Assembly (NCBI GenBank): GCA_963710315.1
Contig: CAVPZW010000009.1
Span: forward strand, 598,998 to 662,997
Origin: Palsa-360 sp963710315
Lineage (GTDB): Bacteria > Acidobacteriota > Terriglobia > Acidiferrales > UBA7541
Reading direction: 5' to 3'
Length of the DNA: 64,000 nucleotides
Every line of letters starts with the position of its first letter. Within the stretch, counting starts at the first letter, position 1. The translations under genes and the position numbers were made by a program. Below the pieces are notes generated by a model. It saw nothing but the letters and a program-made list of their open reading frames with translations. It did no database searches and was not told where the DNA came from. Below are positions 53,414 to 62,299 of this stretch, piece after piece.

Positions 53414-54967
53414 TTAGTGGACGACGGCGTGCTGCATGGCCCAGAGCGCTGCGGCGGCGCGAGTCGATACGCCGATTTTGTTGTAGATGTGCTGGATGTG
53501 GTGATCGGCGGTCTTTGCGGAGATGAAGAGCTTTTCAGCTATTTGCTGCGTCGTGAGCCCTCTTGCTGCAAGGCACAAAACATCGACTTCGCGGCGGGAA
53601 AGGCCGGCGGGATTGTCCGGACGGCTGGGCGTGGCGGGTTTTAGTTCGCCATGACCGGCAGTGCTGAGCACGGCCTGCGTTGCGCGGTGCTCGAGCGCGC
53701 CTTGCGCGGCGAGGCGGCGAAGCTCGGCAGCGGCTTCTTCGGCGGAGTGAGCCGCGCGGTCGGCGCGATCGGTGGCGAGGCCTACGTAAATTTCCGTTGC
53801 GGCCAGCACACACGCTCCGAGATCGGTGGTGTCGGCGCGCAGCCGCTTGTGGTAGCCGGAGCCGTCACACTTCTCGTGATGCGCGGACGCGACAGGATTG
53901 AGAGCGGCCAGCGCCTGTGAGCGGCGCAGCATCTGCTCGGTCAGCATGGGGTGAAGCTCGACGCGATCGAACTCCGCGCGAGTCAGCGGGCCGGGCTTGT
54001 CCCAGATGGAGTTGGACACGGCAGTGGTGCCGAAGTCATGCACTAGGGCGGCCCTGCGAAGACGGGCGATGGCGTCGTCGGTGAAGCCAAGCAATCGGCC
54101 GGCGTCGGCGCTCAACTCGGCGCATCGGCGGCTGTGTCCGTTCATATAGGGAGATTTCAGGTCAATAAAATCCGCCGCCACGGTGAGAGCGTTGTCGAGC
54201 GCTTGGCCGTCGAGCATCTGACGAGGTTCCGGTTCGAGGTTGAGGACAGCGTCCCACGGCTCGAGCTTGGCAAGCTTGTCGAACCATCCCTGCCCATGCG
54301 CCAGGAACACGTCGACGAGCGCGGGATCGTACGTCCGATCGCGACGCTCTCGGGCAGCTTCCAGCGCACGTGCCGGCGAAAAGATGCGGGCAATCGCCTC
54401 CATATCATGGCTCAGGTGCACGACGCGCATGGGCAGGGGGATGGCTTCGCCTTTCACATGTGTGGGGAATCCGTTTCCGTTCCACCGTTCGAATGTAAAG
54501 CGCAACGCTTCGCGGACGCTGTCGGGAAGGCCGAGGCGCCGCACCAGCATGTCGGCCACTTCGCAGCCGGAGGCGAAGTTGTGCACGGCCCATTCGTGGG
54601 CGGTCTGCTGGATCATCTTCACGATTTGGTCGCGCTCTTCCTGTGAACGGCCCGCCGTCGCAAAGGTAATCACATCGCGCATGACCTCGGCGGGATTCGC
54701 GGCGTCGTGGACCAAGGTTTGAGCGCGGATGGCGATCTCGTCGCCGAAGACGGTGGCGACCTCATGGGCATGGCCGGTGCAGCCGACATAACGGAGCTGC
54801 GCGACCCAATAGGCGGTGTCGCGAACGTCCTTGGTGAATCCCGCGGCTTCGCAGAGCCACGTGGCCAGCAGGCATGACCGGAGCTGCGATTCCAGCGGCT
54901 GGCCGAAGGCGTTGTCCTGAGCGAGAGCGAGGGTGGCGACGAATTCACCAAGTCTGAGATTTGGCAT
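53414..54967 (-). CDS. Double HD-type response protein with LuxR C-terminus
   Basis: The ATG at 54,967 (MPNLRLGEFVATLALAQDNA) is chosen; the frame upstream reads like antisense. 517 residues. Residues ~25-230 form a first, degenerate HD-GYP-like domain (FERWNGNGFPTHVKGEAIP replaces the usual GYP box). Residues 255-405 form an HD-GYP domain with LVHDFGTTAV (His310-Asp311), HHEKCDGSGYHK (363-374), where GYP reads GYH. A LuxR-type helix-turn-helix closes it (AGLSRREVDVLCLAARGLTT, AEKLFISAKTADHHIQHIYN). HD-GYP enzymes degrade cyclic di-GMP; joining to a DNA-binding domain suggests a c-di-GMP-tuned regulator. Confidence 0.88.
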   Translation of the reverse strand: MPNLRLGEFVATLALAQDNAFGQPLESQLRSCLLATWLCEAAGFTKDVRDTAYWVAQLRYVGCTGHAHEVATVFGDEIAIRAQTLVHDAANPAEVMRDVITFATAGRSQEERDQIVKMIQQTAHEWAVHNFASGCEVADMLVRRLGLPDSVREALRFTFERWNGNGFPTHVKGEAIPLPMRVVHLSHDMEAIARIFSPARALEAARERRDRTYDPALVDVFLAHGQGWFDKLAKLEPWDAVLNLEPEPRQMLDGQALDNALTVAADFIDLKSPYMNGHSRRCAELSADAGRLLGFTDDAIARLRRAALVHDFGTTAVSNSIWDKPGPLTRAEFDRVELHPMLTEQMLRRSQALAALNPVASAHHEKCDGSGYHKRLRADTTDLGACVLAATEIYVGLATDRADRAAHSAEEAAAELRRLAAQGALEHRATQAVLSTAGHGELKPATPSRPDNPAGLSRREVDVLCLAARGLTTQQIAEKLFISAKTADHHIQHIYNKIGVSTRAAAALWAMQHAVVH

Positions 54968-55116
54968 AAAGATGGGAAACTCTCCCGATATGTTGGCGTG
55001 CGCGAGCGGCGTAGTATACCGCAATCTTGCGGCGCGAATCAGCGCCTGTTCGAAGCCAAATTTGACTCGTAATTTGATCCGGAGACAAGCAATTTCAATT
55101 CGATTCGGCGCGGAGT

Positions 55117-55425
55117 CTACCCCGAAAAACGGTCCTGCAAAAAGGCAGGAACGTCGCGTGCGCCCTGCGTGACGGCCACAATCTCCACAGGCCGGGATGT
55201 GGCTCGATAGATGACGAGGTAAGCACCGACCGGCCAAAACAGAACCGGGTAAGCGGTCAGGTCCTCGCGCTTATGGCCTATGCCGGGCGAGTCTCCAATG
55301 GCTTCAAACGCATCGAAGACCCTGCCTATCCACTGATCTGCGGTCTCAATGTTATCCTCGGCAATATAATCCCAGATGCCGTCCAGGTCCCGGTCGGCAT
55401 CAACGCTCAGGACATATTGCGTCAC
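55117..55425 (-). CDS. parE: ParE-type toxin
   Basis: 102 residues of the RelE/ParE fold: VLSVDADRDLDGIWDYIAED, ADQWIGRVFDAFEAIGDSPG, REDLTAYPVLFWPVGAYLVI, then YRATSRPVEIVAVTQGARD. ParE toxins block DNA gyrase. The ATG overlaps the antitoxin stop by four bases (ATGA), the usual layout with antitoxin first. Confidence 0.9.
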   Translation of the reverse strand: MTQYVLSVDADRDLDGIWDYIAEDNIETADQWIGRVFDAFEAIGDSPGIGHKREDLTAYPVLFWPVGAYLVIYRATSRPVEIVAVTQGARDVPAFLQDRFSG

Positions 55426-55688
55426 GCCCTGGCTTTCCGGCGCTGCTCGGACTTGCGCTTGAGCCGAGCGCGGGAATCCGCTGGAGAGACATGCTGGCCA
55501 CTGTCAAGCGTTTCCAGACGGCGGCCCAGCTCTTGGTTGAATCCGGCAAGCTGGACAGACCGCGCTTGGTCATGCTCTTCCAGCAAGCGGAGCGCTTCCC
55601 TGACCACTTCGCTTGCAGAGTTGTAGCGGCCCGATTCCACTTTGGCGCTCACGAATTTCTCAAGTTCGGTAGTCAGAGAGACGTTCAT
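55422..55688 (-). CDS. parD: ParD-type antitoxin
   Basis: 88 residues from the ATG at 55,688 (MNVSLTTELEKFVSAKVESG); an earlier ATG at 55,757 adds an unlike stub. Ribbon-helix-helix N-terminus (YNSASEVVREALRLLEEHD) binds DNA and represses the operon. The C-terminal helix, rich in charge (RARLKRKSEQRRKARA), should wrap the toxin. It lies first in the ParDE pair. Confidence 0.9.
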   Translation of the reverse strand: MNVSLTTELEKFVSAKVESGRYNSASEVVREALRLLEEHDQARSVQLAGFNQELGRRLETLDSGQHVSPADSRARLKRKSEQRRKARA

Positions 55689-55850
55689 GGATCTTATTCT
55701 CCTAATCCGCCCACTGTAAGGCGGATAACAAGGTTTGTCAATCTCTGTTATCGACAAATACCGCTCAATAGAATCCTTTCAGGCAGGCATACTGTTACAC
55801 CGACAAGGAACGAATATTGATCGCCGCAGGCATTATACTGTGCTTAGTTT

Positions 55851-56615
55851 ATGACCATTCGTATGGCCCCATTGAACAGAAGCGAAGAAGCCGAGCGCAT
55901 CGCCAAGGTTATTGCCCGCGCGGGGCTGTGCTCGCGCCGGGATGCCGAGCGGTGGATTGTTGACGGGCGCGTGAGCGTCAACGGAGAAACGTTGAGTTCG
56001 CCGGCATTCACGGTTGTGCCGGAGGACAAGATACTTGTGGACGGCAAGCCGCTGCCCGCTTTCCAAGCGACGCGGCTGTTCCTGTATCACAAGCCTGTGG
56101 GCCTGGTGACCACGGCGCGCGACGAAAAAAATCGCGCCACTGTTTTCGACAAATTGCCGCCGGGCCTTCCGCGCGTGGTCAGCGTCGGCCGGCTGGACAT
56201 CAACAGTGAAGGCCTGCTGCTTCTCACCAACGATGGCGGCCTGGCGCGATATCTGGAATTGCCGGCGAATGCCATGAAGCGTTGCTACCGCGTGCGCGTG
56301 AATGGCGTTGTAAAACCCGCCGATCTCGCCAGGCTTGCAAAAGGAGTCACGGTCGAGGGAATGAATTACGGGCCAATTGACGCGAAGATGGACCGCTCTC
56401 AGACGGGCGCGAATGTGTGGGTAACCGTCACGCTCAAAGAAGGCAAAAATCGCGAAATCCGCAAAGTCATGTCGCATCTCGGCCTGCAAGTCAGCCGCCT
56501 GATCCGCACATCCTACGGTCCCTTTGAATTGGGCGATCTGCCACCGGGATCGGCACGGGAAGTTGCGCCGGAAATCCTCAAGAAAAAGGTCGCAGGTTAT
56601 TTCGCCCCAAAATAG
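55851..56615 (+). CDS. 16S/23S rRNA pseudouridine synthase (RsuA/RluB type)
   Basis: 254 residues (a second ATG at 55,863 is possible). The N-terminal S4 RNA-binding domain is RIAKVIARAGLCSRRDAERW, VDGRVSVNGETL. The catalytic domain contains the family motif GRLDINSEGLLLLTNDG with the nucleophilic Asp, KCYR-like MKRCYRVRVNGVV, and GKNREIRKVMSHLGLQVSRL near the end. It converts a uridine in rRNA to pseudouridine. The length fits RluB/RsuA. Confidence 0.92.
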   Translation: MTIRMAPLNRSEEAERIAKVIARAGLCSRRDAERWIVDGRVSVNGETLSSPAFTVVPEDKILVDGKPLPAFQATRLFLYHKPVGLVTTARDEKNRATVFDKLPPGLPRVVSVGRLDINSEGLLLLTNDGGLARYLELPANAMKRCYRVRVNGVVKPADLARLAKGVTVEGMNYGPIDAKMDRSQTGANVWVTVTLKEGKNREIRKVMSHLGLQVSRLIRTSYGPFELGDLPPGSAREVAPEILKKKVAGYFAPK

Positions 56616-56663
56616 CGGCTCCGATACTTGACACAGTCGCTGGTCACGGATAGGTTTCCAAGA

Positions 56664-57284
56664 ATGCCCACACCCACTCTCCAGGAACAATTTGGCCAAA
56701 TCGATATCTATTTGTTCGACCAGCTTCTGAAAGGCCGCATCTCGCGAGGAATGCGAATCGTGGACGCCGGTTGCGGTTCCGGCCGAAACCTCATCTATCT
56801 CCTGCGGGAAGGATACGAAGTTTACGGCGCGGACATGGACGCACAGTCGGTGGAAAGCGTGCGCTCTCTCGCGCGGAGGTTCGCGCCCGCGCTTCCAGCG
56901 TCGAATTTTCGAGTGGAACCCGTCGAACATATGTCTTTCGACGATGCCTTCGCGGATGTGGTCATCAGCAACACCGTCCTGCATCTCGCCAGCGATGATG
57001 CGCAATTCGAGTCCATGCTGCAGGGAACGTGGCGCGTCCTCAAGCCTGGCGGGCTATTTTTCTGCCGCGTGGCATCCACAATCGGAATGGAAGACCAGTT
57101 CGTGCGGATTCAGGGACGCCGCTTCCGTTCGCCGGATGGCGCGGAGCGGTATCTGCTGGACGAAGCGCTGCTCAACTCGATAACCGAACGCTTAGGCGGC
57201 GAACTGGCCGAGCCGTTGAAAACCACCGTTGTGCAAAATCAGCGCGCGATGACCACGTGGGTAGTGCGGAAGAAACTGCTGTGA
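56664..57284 (+). CDS. SAM-dependent methyltransferase (class I)
   Basis: 206 residues from the ATG at 56,664. Motif I MRIVDAGCGSGRNLIYLL, motif II YEVYGADMDAQSVESV, motif IV FADVVISNTVLHLASDD and motif VI WRVLKPGGLFFCRVAS mark the class I Rossmann fold. The substrate is unknown; the gene follows the pseudouridine synthase by about 50 bp and may be co-transcribed. Tellurite-resistance-type methyltransferases look similar. Confidence 0.85.
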   Translation: MPTPTLQEQFGQIDIYLFDQLLKGRISRGMRIVDAGCGSGRNLIYLLREGYEVYGADMDAQSVESVRSLARRFAPALPASNFRVEPVEHMSFDDAFADVVISNTVLHLASDDAQFESMLQGTWRVLKPGGLFFCRVASTIGMEDQFVRIQGRRFRSPDGAERYLLDEALLNSITERLGGELAEPLKTTVVQNQRAMTTWVVRKKLL

Positions 57285-57398
57285 GAGGAGCAGAGCTATT
57301 TCATCGCCTGTTTTGATGCAATAAAACAAGACCGGAATGTGCGCATCTTGGTTATCGCGTACCTCACACACTTGCTGGTGATGCACTGATTGTAGTGC

Positions 57399-57421
57399 CA
57401 TAATGCGACGGCTACGTTATG
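57399..57421. promoter_or_regulatory. Dyad upstream of the metal ABC transporter
   Basis: CATAA-N13-TTATG at 25 bp before the ATP-binding gene. Zur/Fur-type operators are dyads of similar length, so metal control is possible, but the match is weak. Confidence 0.25.
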
Positions 57422-57445
57422 CTTTCGAGCGGGCCGATTGTAAAC

Positions 57446-58147
57446 ATGACGCCAATACTTTCAGTGCAGGATCTCACGATTAATTTTGGGAATCGGACGG
57501 TCATCGACCATCTGAATTTCAGCGTCGATCCCGGCGACAATTTGGCAATCATTGGGCCGAACGGTGCCGGCAAGACAGTCCTTCTACACGCCTTACTGAA
57601 TTTACTGCCCTACGAGGGAGTCATTCAGTGGTTGCCCAACGCCAAATTAGGCTACGTTCCCCAGAAAATCGCGGCAGATCGGCAGTTGCCTCTTCATGTA
57701 AGCGACCTTCTGGCTGCAAAAGCGCGACTACTGAAACTCCCCGCCGAGAATATTCGGTCGGTCGCGGATAGAGTTGGCCTTATTCCTGAGCTACTCAAAA
57801 CCAGCGTCGGCACCCTCTCCGGAGGAGAGTTTCAAAAAGTTCTGATCGCATTCGCTTTGCTGGGAGATCCAAATGTATTGTTGTTCGATGAACCGACGGC
57901 CAGCCTTGACGAGCTAGCCGAGGAACATATTTACGAATTACTGCGAGACTTGCAGCGCGAGCGTCATTTAACGATTCTTCTCGTCTCGCACGATCTCAGT
58001 GTCGTGTACCAGTCCGCGACCAAAGTGCTCTGTCTCAGCAAGGGAAAGCCCTGCTTTGGTCCTCCCAGAGAAATCTTGACACCGGAGACGCTACAAGCTG
58101 TTTATTCCGCGCCATTAAAGTTCTACGAGCATCATCACGACCAGTAA
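57446..58147 (+). CDS. ABC transporter ATP-binding protein (metal type)
   Basis: 233 residues from the ATG at 57,446. Walker A GPNGAGKT (37-44), signature TLSGGEFQKV (about 125), Walker B VLLFDEPTASLDE and switch His in VSHDLSV are in place. Similarity is to ZnuC/MntB/TroB-type subunits that import zinc or manganese. It is followed 11 bp later by the permease. No substrate-binding protein gene lies in the window. Confidence 0.88.
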   Translation: MTPILSVQDLTINFGNRTVIDHLNFSVDPGDNLAIIGPNGAGKTVLLHALLNLLPYEGVIQWLPNAKLGYVPQKIAADRQLPLHVSDLLAAKARLLKLPAENIRSVADRVGLIPELLKTSVGTLSGGEFQKVLIAFALLGDPNVLLFDEPTASLDELAEEHIYELLRDLQRERHLTILLVSHDLSVVYQSATKVLCLSKGKPCFGPPREILTPETLQAVYSAPLKFYEHHHDQ

Positions 58148-58158
58148 GGGATCAGTGG

Positions 58159-58935
58159 ATGTTTCATTCAGGCGAAATCTACGCGTTCGTGCTGGCTCTG
58201 CTCTTTGCTGTTGCGGCGGGCCTAGTCGGCAGCATTGCGCTCATGAAACGGATGCTCTTGGCCAGCGATGTGATCTCGCATGTGGCGCTTCCAGGATTGG
58301 GCCTGGCCTTTCTTTTCGGCTTTAATCCGCTGATTGGCGGAGGAGCGACGCTTCTCCTGGGCACGCTGCTGATCTGGCAATTGCAAAAGAAGACGGGCCT
58401 TGCGACCGAAGCCATCATTGGCGTTGTATTCGCCGGGTCGGTCGCGATAGGCGCTGTCTTGACTCCGAAAGAGGACCTTGTTGAGGCGCTGTTTGGGCGT
58501 TTCCAGGATCTCTCACTCCCGGCATTCTTGCTTGGAGTTGGCGCGGTCTTCACCATTATCCTAGTGATCTTCCGATTTAAGGACGAGTTGATCTTGGGAC
58601 TTTTTGCGCCTGAATTGGCCGCCGCGACCGGCGTGAAGCTGGAAAGACTGAACCTCTATTTCCTGCTGGTGTTCAGCCTCTCGGTTCTGGTCGGACTGCG
58701 TTTCCTGGGCGCGCTGCTTGCCGGAGCGTTGATCATCATTCCCGCGACCACGGGCCGCAGGCTTACAAGCGATCTCTCGCACTTTTTGCTCGTTTCTTGC
58801 CTTGCCAGCGTGCTGGCTGTCGGATCGGGTTTTGCTGTAACTCACTACCTGCTGCCACAATTCAGTCCGGGTCCAGTCATCGTCATCATCTCCGCAGCGC
58901 TCTTCGCGCTGAGCCTGATTAAGAAACCTGCCTAG
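58159..58935 (+). CDS. Metal ABC transporter permease
   Basis: 258 residues with about eight hydrophobic helices (FVLALLFAVAAGLVGSIAL, LGLAFLFGFNPLIGGGATL, AIIGVVFAGSVAIGAVLTP, LALLAGALIIIPATTGRR-type segment GALLAGALIIIPATTGRRL). The ABC-3/ZnuB family text is clear (LASDVISHVALPGLGLAFLF). It pairs with the ATPase directly upstream. Zinc or manganese is the likely cargo. Confidence 0.88.
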   Translation: MFHSGEIYAFVLALLFAVAAGLVGSIALMKRMLLASDVISHVALPGLGLAFLFGFNPLIGGGATLLLGTLLIWQLQKKTGLATEAIIGVVFAGSVAIGAVLTPKEDLVEALFGRFQDLSLPAFLLGVGAVFTIILVIFRFKDELILGLFAPELAAATGVKLERLNLYFLLVFSLSVLVGLRFLGALLAGALIIIPATTGRRLTSDLSHFLLVSCLASVLAVGSGFAVTHYLLPQFSPGPVIVIISAALFALSLIKKPA

Positions 58936-59254
58936 ATTGGGTGCGATGGGATCTCTATTAGTCAGGCCACTCTCTTTCAGTTTGGCAAATGATGGCATAT
59001 TGGGCTGGAAAATTATAGGCCCGCCTCCACCCCACTTCTGTTTCGCATGGATGAGCCCCAATGCCTTGTTTTGTTAGCGCTTCATCAACGTTCGATCACA
59101 ATATGCCCATTTTTTGTTGGCGGTCGCCGCACACCTCGAAAAAAATCTTCCCTCAGGAATGATTATTTACGAGGCTCTTACGCTCTTAACACAATGTCCG
59201 CTTACAACTAGCGGGCCGCTGATTTGTTCCGTCCGGCATGAGGAGACCCGTACC
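58936..59254. other. 319-bp gap downstream of the metal transporter
   Basis: No gene, RNA or strong hairpin is seen. AGGAGA at 59,241 precedes the GTG start of the next gene. The promoter of that gene should lie here. Confidence 0.4.
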
Positions 59255-60340
59255 GTGAAAATTTCTTGCCCATATTACAAGAGGATCGCGTCCAGCCTGG
59301 TCATTGGCGTTGCGATCTTAATCGCGACGATCGGTTCAGGAAGTTGGATGACAGCCGCCGCCAGCACATGCCCGGCTTTCACGCCCGGAAACCTGGTGCT
59401 TTCGCGGTCCCTATACCAAGGCACAACATCGACGGTCACTGTTGGGCAGTACCTGCCTGGCAGCACGGCGAGCTTCACCGGAAGTGAGACCACCACCAGC
59501 GGCAATGTGAATGTGACCACGGCATTTGCCGTGGGAAACGTGGTCCAGATCACCACGGGCGGCGTGAACTACAGCAGAACGCTCACGGCCGTAACCTCGA
59601 CAAAGTTGACATGGGGTGTCGCGCTTCCCAGCGCGCCCGTGAACGGCGACCTCATCGGAATCGTTGCCGTGGCCGACGGCGGTATTCCTGAAGTCTGGCA
59701 GAATGAAACCCCCGATGCCAGCTTTGGCGTCACCTCGCCGATCCTTCTGGACCAGCTAAGCCCCTCCGCCACCGTTGTGAATACATGCGCGGTAGACCCC
59801 ACCGTGATGGTCTCAAGCTTCTCCTCGAAGTCGGAATTGTCGCTGAACCTGTCGCCGGATGGTACGACAATGACCTTCATGGGGTACGCGTCGCCGATCA
59901 ATACCCTTGACGTCTCAAACTCCAACACTCCCGGACACGTGGACCCCACCGATGCGGTGCAATCGAGCTATCAAAGGATAGTCGCACAGTTCGATCCATT
60001 GGCTAACTTCCTGGCCACGCCGGTGAATGCGTATAGCGGAAACAATGGCCGTGCCGCGATCGAGGCCAATGGTCTAGGCCCTTTCGGGGAGTACACCGGG
60101 TATGCCGGACGGGGGAAAATGAACCTTTTCCTCAACGTGACGGCGATCACCCACCGGAAAAAGCCTGTCTGGAACTCCTTTCTCAGCCAGTTCCCGCCGA
60201 GTGAGAGCAGTATCCTAACCAAACACGGCCTGGAAGGCGCCTTCTACAAGTTTCTGCGGTACGATCTCGGTCTACCGAACCTCCCGAGGTTGCCTTCCAC
60301 GACGAGAGCGGGGGCCGCCAATTCCTCGTTATCAGCCTGA
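59255..60340 (+). CDS. Exported acidobacterial protein fused in frame to a foreign UbiD segment
   Basis: GTG at 59,255 (AGGAGA upstream). Signal peptide (SLVIGVAILIATIGSGSWM). Residues ~45-270 match an exported acidobacterial family (FTPGNLVLSRSLYQG, NETPDASFGVTSPILLDQL, SFSSKSELSLNLSPDG, SNSNTPGHVDPTDAVQ, YSGNNGRAAIEANG). At about 60,070 the text switches to a UbiD decarboxylase (GPFGEYTGYAGRGKMNLFL). The frame stays open to 60,340, so the product is a chimera on paper. The native family normally continues with its own repeats, so this half has lost its C-terminus. Confidence 0.75.
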   Translation: MKISCPYYKRIASSLVIGVAILIATIGSGSWMTAAASTCPAFTPGNLVLSRSLYQGTTSTVTVGQYLPGSTASFTGSETTTSGNVNVTTAFAVGNVVQITTGGVNYSRTLTAVTSTKLTWGVALPSAPVNGDLIGIVAVADGGIPEVWQNETPDASFGVTSPILLDQLSPSATVVNTCAVDPTVMVSSFSSKSELSLNLSPDGTTMTFMGYASPINTLDVSNSNTPGHVDPTDAVQSSYQRIVAQFDPLANFLATPVNAYSGNNGRAAIEANGLGPFGEYTGYAGRGKMNLFLNVTAITHRKKPVWNSFLSQFPPSESSILTKHGLEGAFYKFLRYDLGLPNLPRLPSTTRAGAANSSLSA

Positions 60341-60838
60341 AAAAGCCGAGCCAGCCGGAGGCCTGGAAGGCCCTTAACGGCGCGGCTGCTCTTACGCCGA
60401 GCACGGTAAGATCATAGTCGTTGTGGACGACGATGTCGACGCGGAAGACCTGGACGGCGTGGTCTGGGCGATCTGTTTTTGCATGCAGCCCGACAGGGAC
60501 ATCCGTGTTACGCCGGGGAAGGCAATAGGGCTTGACCCTTCCGCTGCGCCCCAGGAGGCCAGGGATAAGCTGAACGTCCCCCTACCTCCGGCCTCATGAT
60601 AAATGCAACACGAAAGTGGGACTACACGCCTGTCTCCCTGCCGAAACAGGAGTTCATGGAGAGGGCCAGGCAGATATGGGAAGAGGAGGGGCTGCCCCCT
60701 CTGGCGCCGAAGGTCCCCTGGTTTGGGTACTCTTTAGGCGCCTGGACGGAAGAGGATATGGAAGAGGCCGAACTGGCCATGAAGGGAGAACACTACGAGA
60801 CGGGTGAGAAGGTCGCCGGGGAAAGGATAAGAGGATAA
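60071..60838 (+). pseudogene. UbiD-family decarboxylase fragment with three -1 frame changes
   Basis: No start. Segments in order: GPFGEYTGYAGRGKMNLFL (glued to the upstream gene), FLVISLKKPSQPEAWKAL, KIIVVVDDDVDAEDLDGVVW, and MINATRKWDYTPVSLPKQEF to AMKGEHYETGEKVAGER. Frame steps near 60,284, 60,396 and 60,585 are each -1. UbiD enzymes use prenylated FMN to (de)carboxylate aromatic or unsaturated acids. The N-terminal half is missing. It is a relic or a piece at a chimeric join. Confidence 0.75.
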
Positions 60839-60864
60839 TCAGACAGACCCCGTAAGGAGAGGAA

Positions 60865-62282
60865 ATGGGCTACAGAGATATGAGGGGATTCATTGCAAGG
60901 CTCGAGGAAGAAGGGGAGCTTCAACGAATCACGGCCGAGGTGGACTGGAACCTGGAGTTGAGCGCAATCATGAGGAGGGTCTTCGAGGTCGGCGGTCCTG
61001 CCTGCCTTTTCGAGCGGGTAAAAGGGTACACGTTCCCTGTTTTCTCCGGTGGTTTGTTTGGCCACAGGAAGTACGGCATAGCCGTAGGCACTCAGCCGAA
61101 TATCAGATCAGCCCTGGGCAAGGTCCTGACTGGCATCAAAAATCCGATCCTCCCTGTGACGGTCAATGAAGGGCCCTGCAAAGAGAACATCGATATCGGG
61201 GGACAGAATCGATCTTGAGAAGTTCCCTGTTCCCAAATGGCGCCATATGGATGGGGGCAGATACATTGGAACGCTCGGGGTCATCGTCACGAAAGACCCC
61301 GAGACAGGCGCCCGCAACATGGGGATTTACCGCCAGCAGATGCTTGGGAAAGAACAGGCTCGGAACAAATACAACCCAACATCTAGGCATCCATCTTCAG
61401 AAGTACAGGGCCATGAATAAGCCAATGCCCATTGCTACGTCGATCGGCGTGCCTCCCGAGCTTCTTGCGGCGGCTACCATTCACGTCCCTTACGGCGTAG
61501 ATGAGATGGCTATTGCAGGAGGGATCGCCGGTGAACCCATCCCTCTCGTGAAGTGCGAGTCTGTCGATCTGGAGGTCCCTGCCGCCGCTGAAATCGTTCT
61601 CGAAGGGGAGATACCGCCGGACCCCGATCTGTGGGAGGGGGAGGGTCCATTCGGGGAGTTCACCGGGCATTTTAGCTCTTCGCAGCCCACGAAGAGGCCA
61701 ACAGCTTACCTCAAGGCCGTTACATACAGGAATAATCCCATCTATCAGGGCTGCTCTCCGGGCGTCCCTCCGAACGAGGAAACGACTTATCGGGAAATCG
61801 GCGACACGGCGGGCATCTGGGATACGCTCTCGAAGTCGGGCGTCCCGGGCATCAAGGAGGTCTATGCAACGGAGATGGGGTGCGCTCAATTCAAGGTGAT
61901 CGTCTCCATGGACCGCCAATATTACTCGGGCAATGTCCGCCAGGTCATAGACGTCGTCTTCGGAACGGCTCACGGGGTCAAATGGGTGATCGTGGTCGAT
62001 GACGACATCGATATTTATGATATGGGGCAGGTGGAATGGGCGATAGCTGTGAGGGTCCAGCCCCACAGGGACGTCTTTGTTACGGATAACAGGTGCACGG
62101 GAGTTTCCCTTGACCCATCCATACATCCCGATCTCAGAAAGTATCCTCTGGTTCAAACGTCGCGGATAGGGATAGATGCGACGACCAAGTTCAAGGGACA
62201 CGAGTTTCCTCCGGTCGTAAGGACCGCCGACGAGCAGAGAATGCAGGTGGAAAGAAGGTGGAAAGAGTACGGGTTCAAATAA
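60865..62282 (+). CDS. UbiD-family decarboxylase (two +1 frame changes)
   Basis: Repaired length about 472 residues, the usual UbiD size. The start MGYRDMRGFIARLEEEGEL follows GAGAGGAA. Frame steps lie near 61,197 (a run of five G) and 61,374. Motifs: FSGGLFGHRKYGIAVGTQPN, DLEKFPVPKWRHMDGGRYIG with the metal-binding His/Asp, TSIGVPPELLAAATIHVPYG, GEGPFGEFTGHFSSSQPTK, and the catalytic Glu region around YATEMGCAQFKVIVS. It needs prenylated FMN from UbiX. With the TAXI receptors beside it, anaerobic aromatic acid degradation is a sensible setting. Confidence 0.85.
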
Positions 62283-62299
62283 GAGGGTAGGAGGGGGAG

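Noticed and set aside
55833..57005. A 390-residue minus-strand frame opposite the pseudouridine synthase and methyltransferase
   Set aside because: Both plus-strand genes have full motif sets. The antisense text is featureless.
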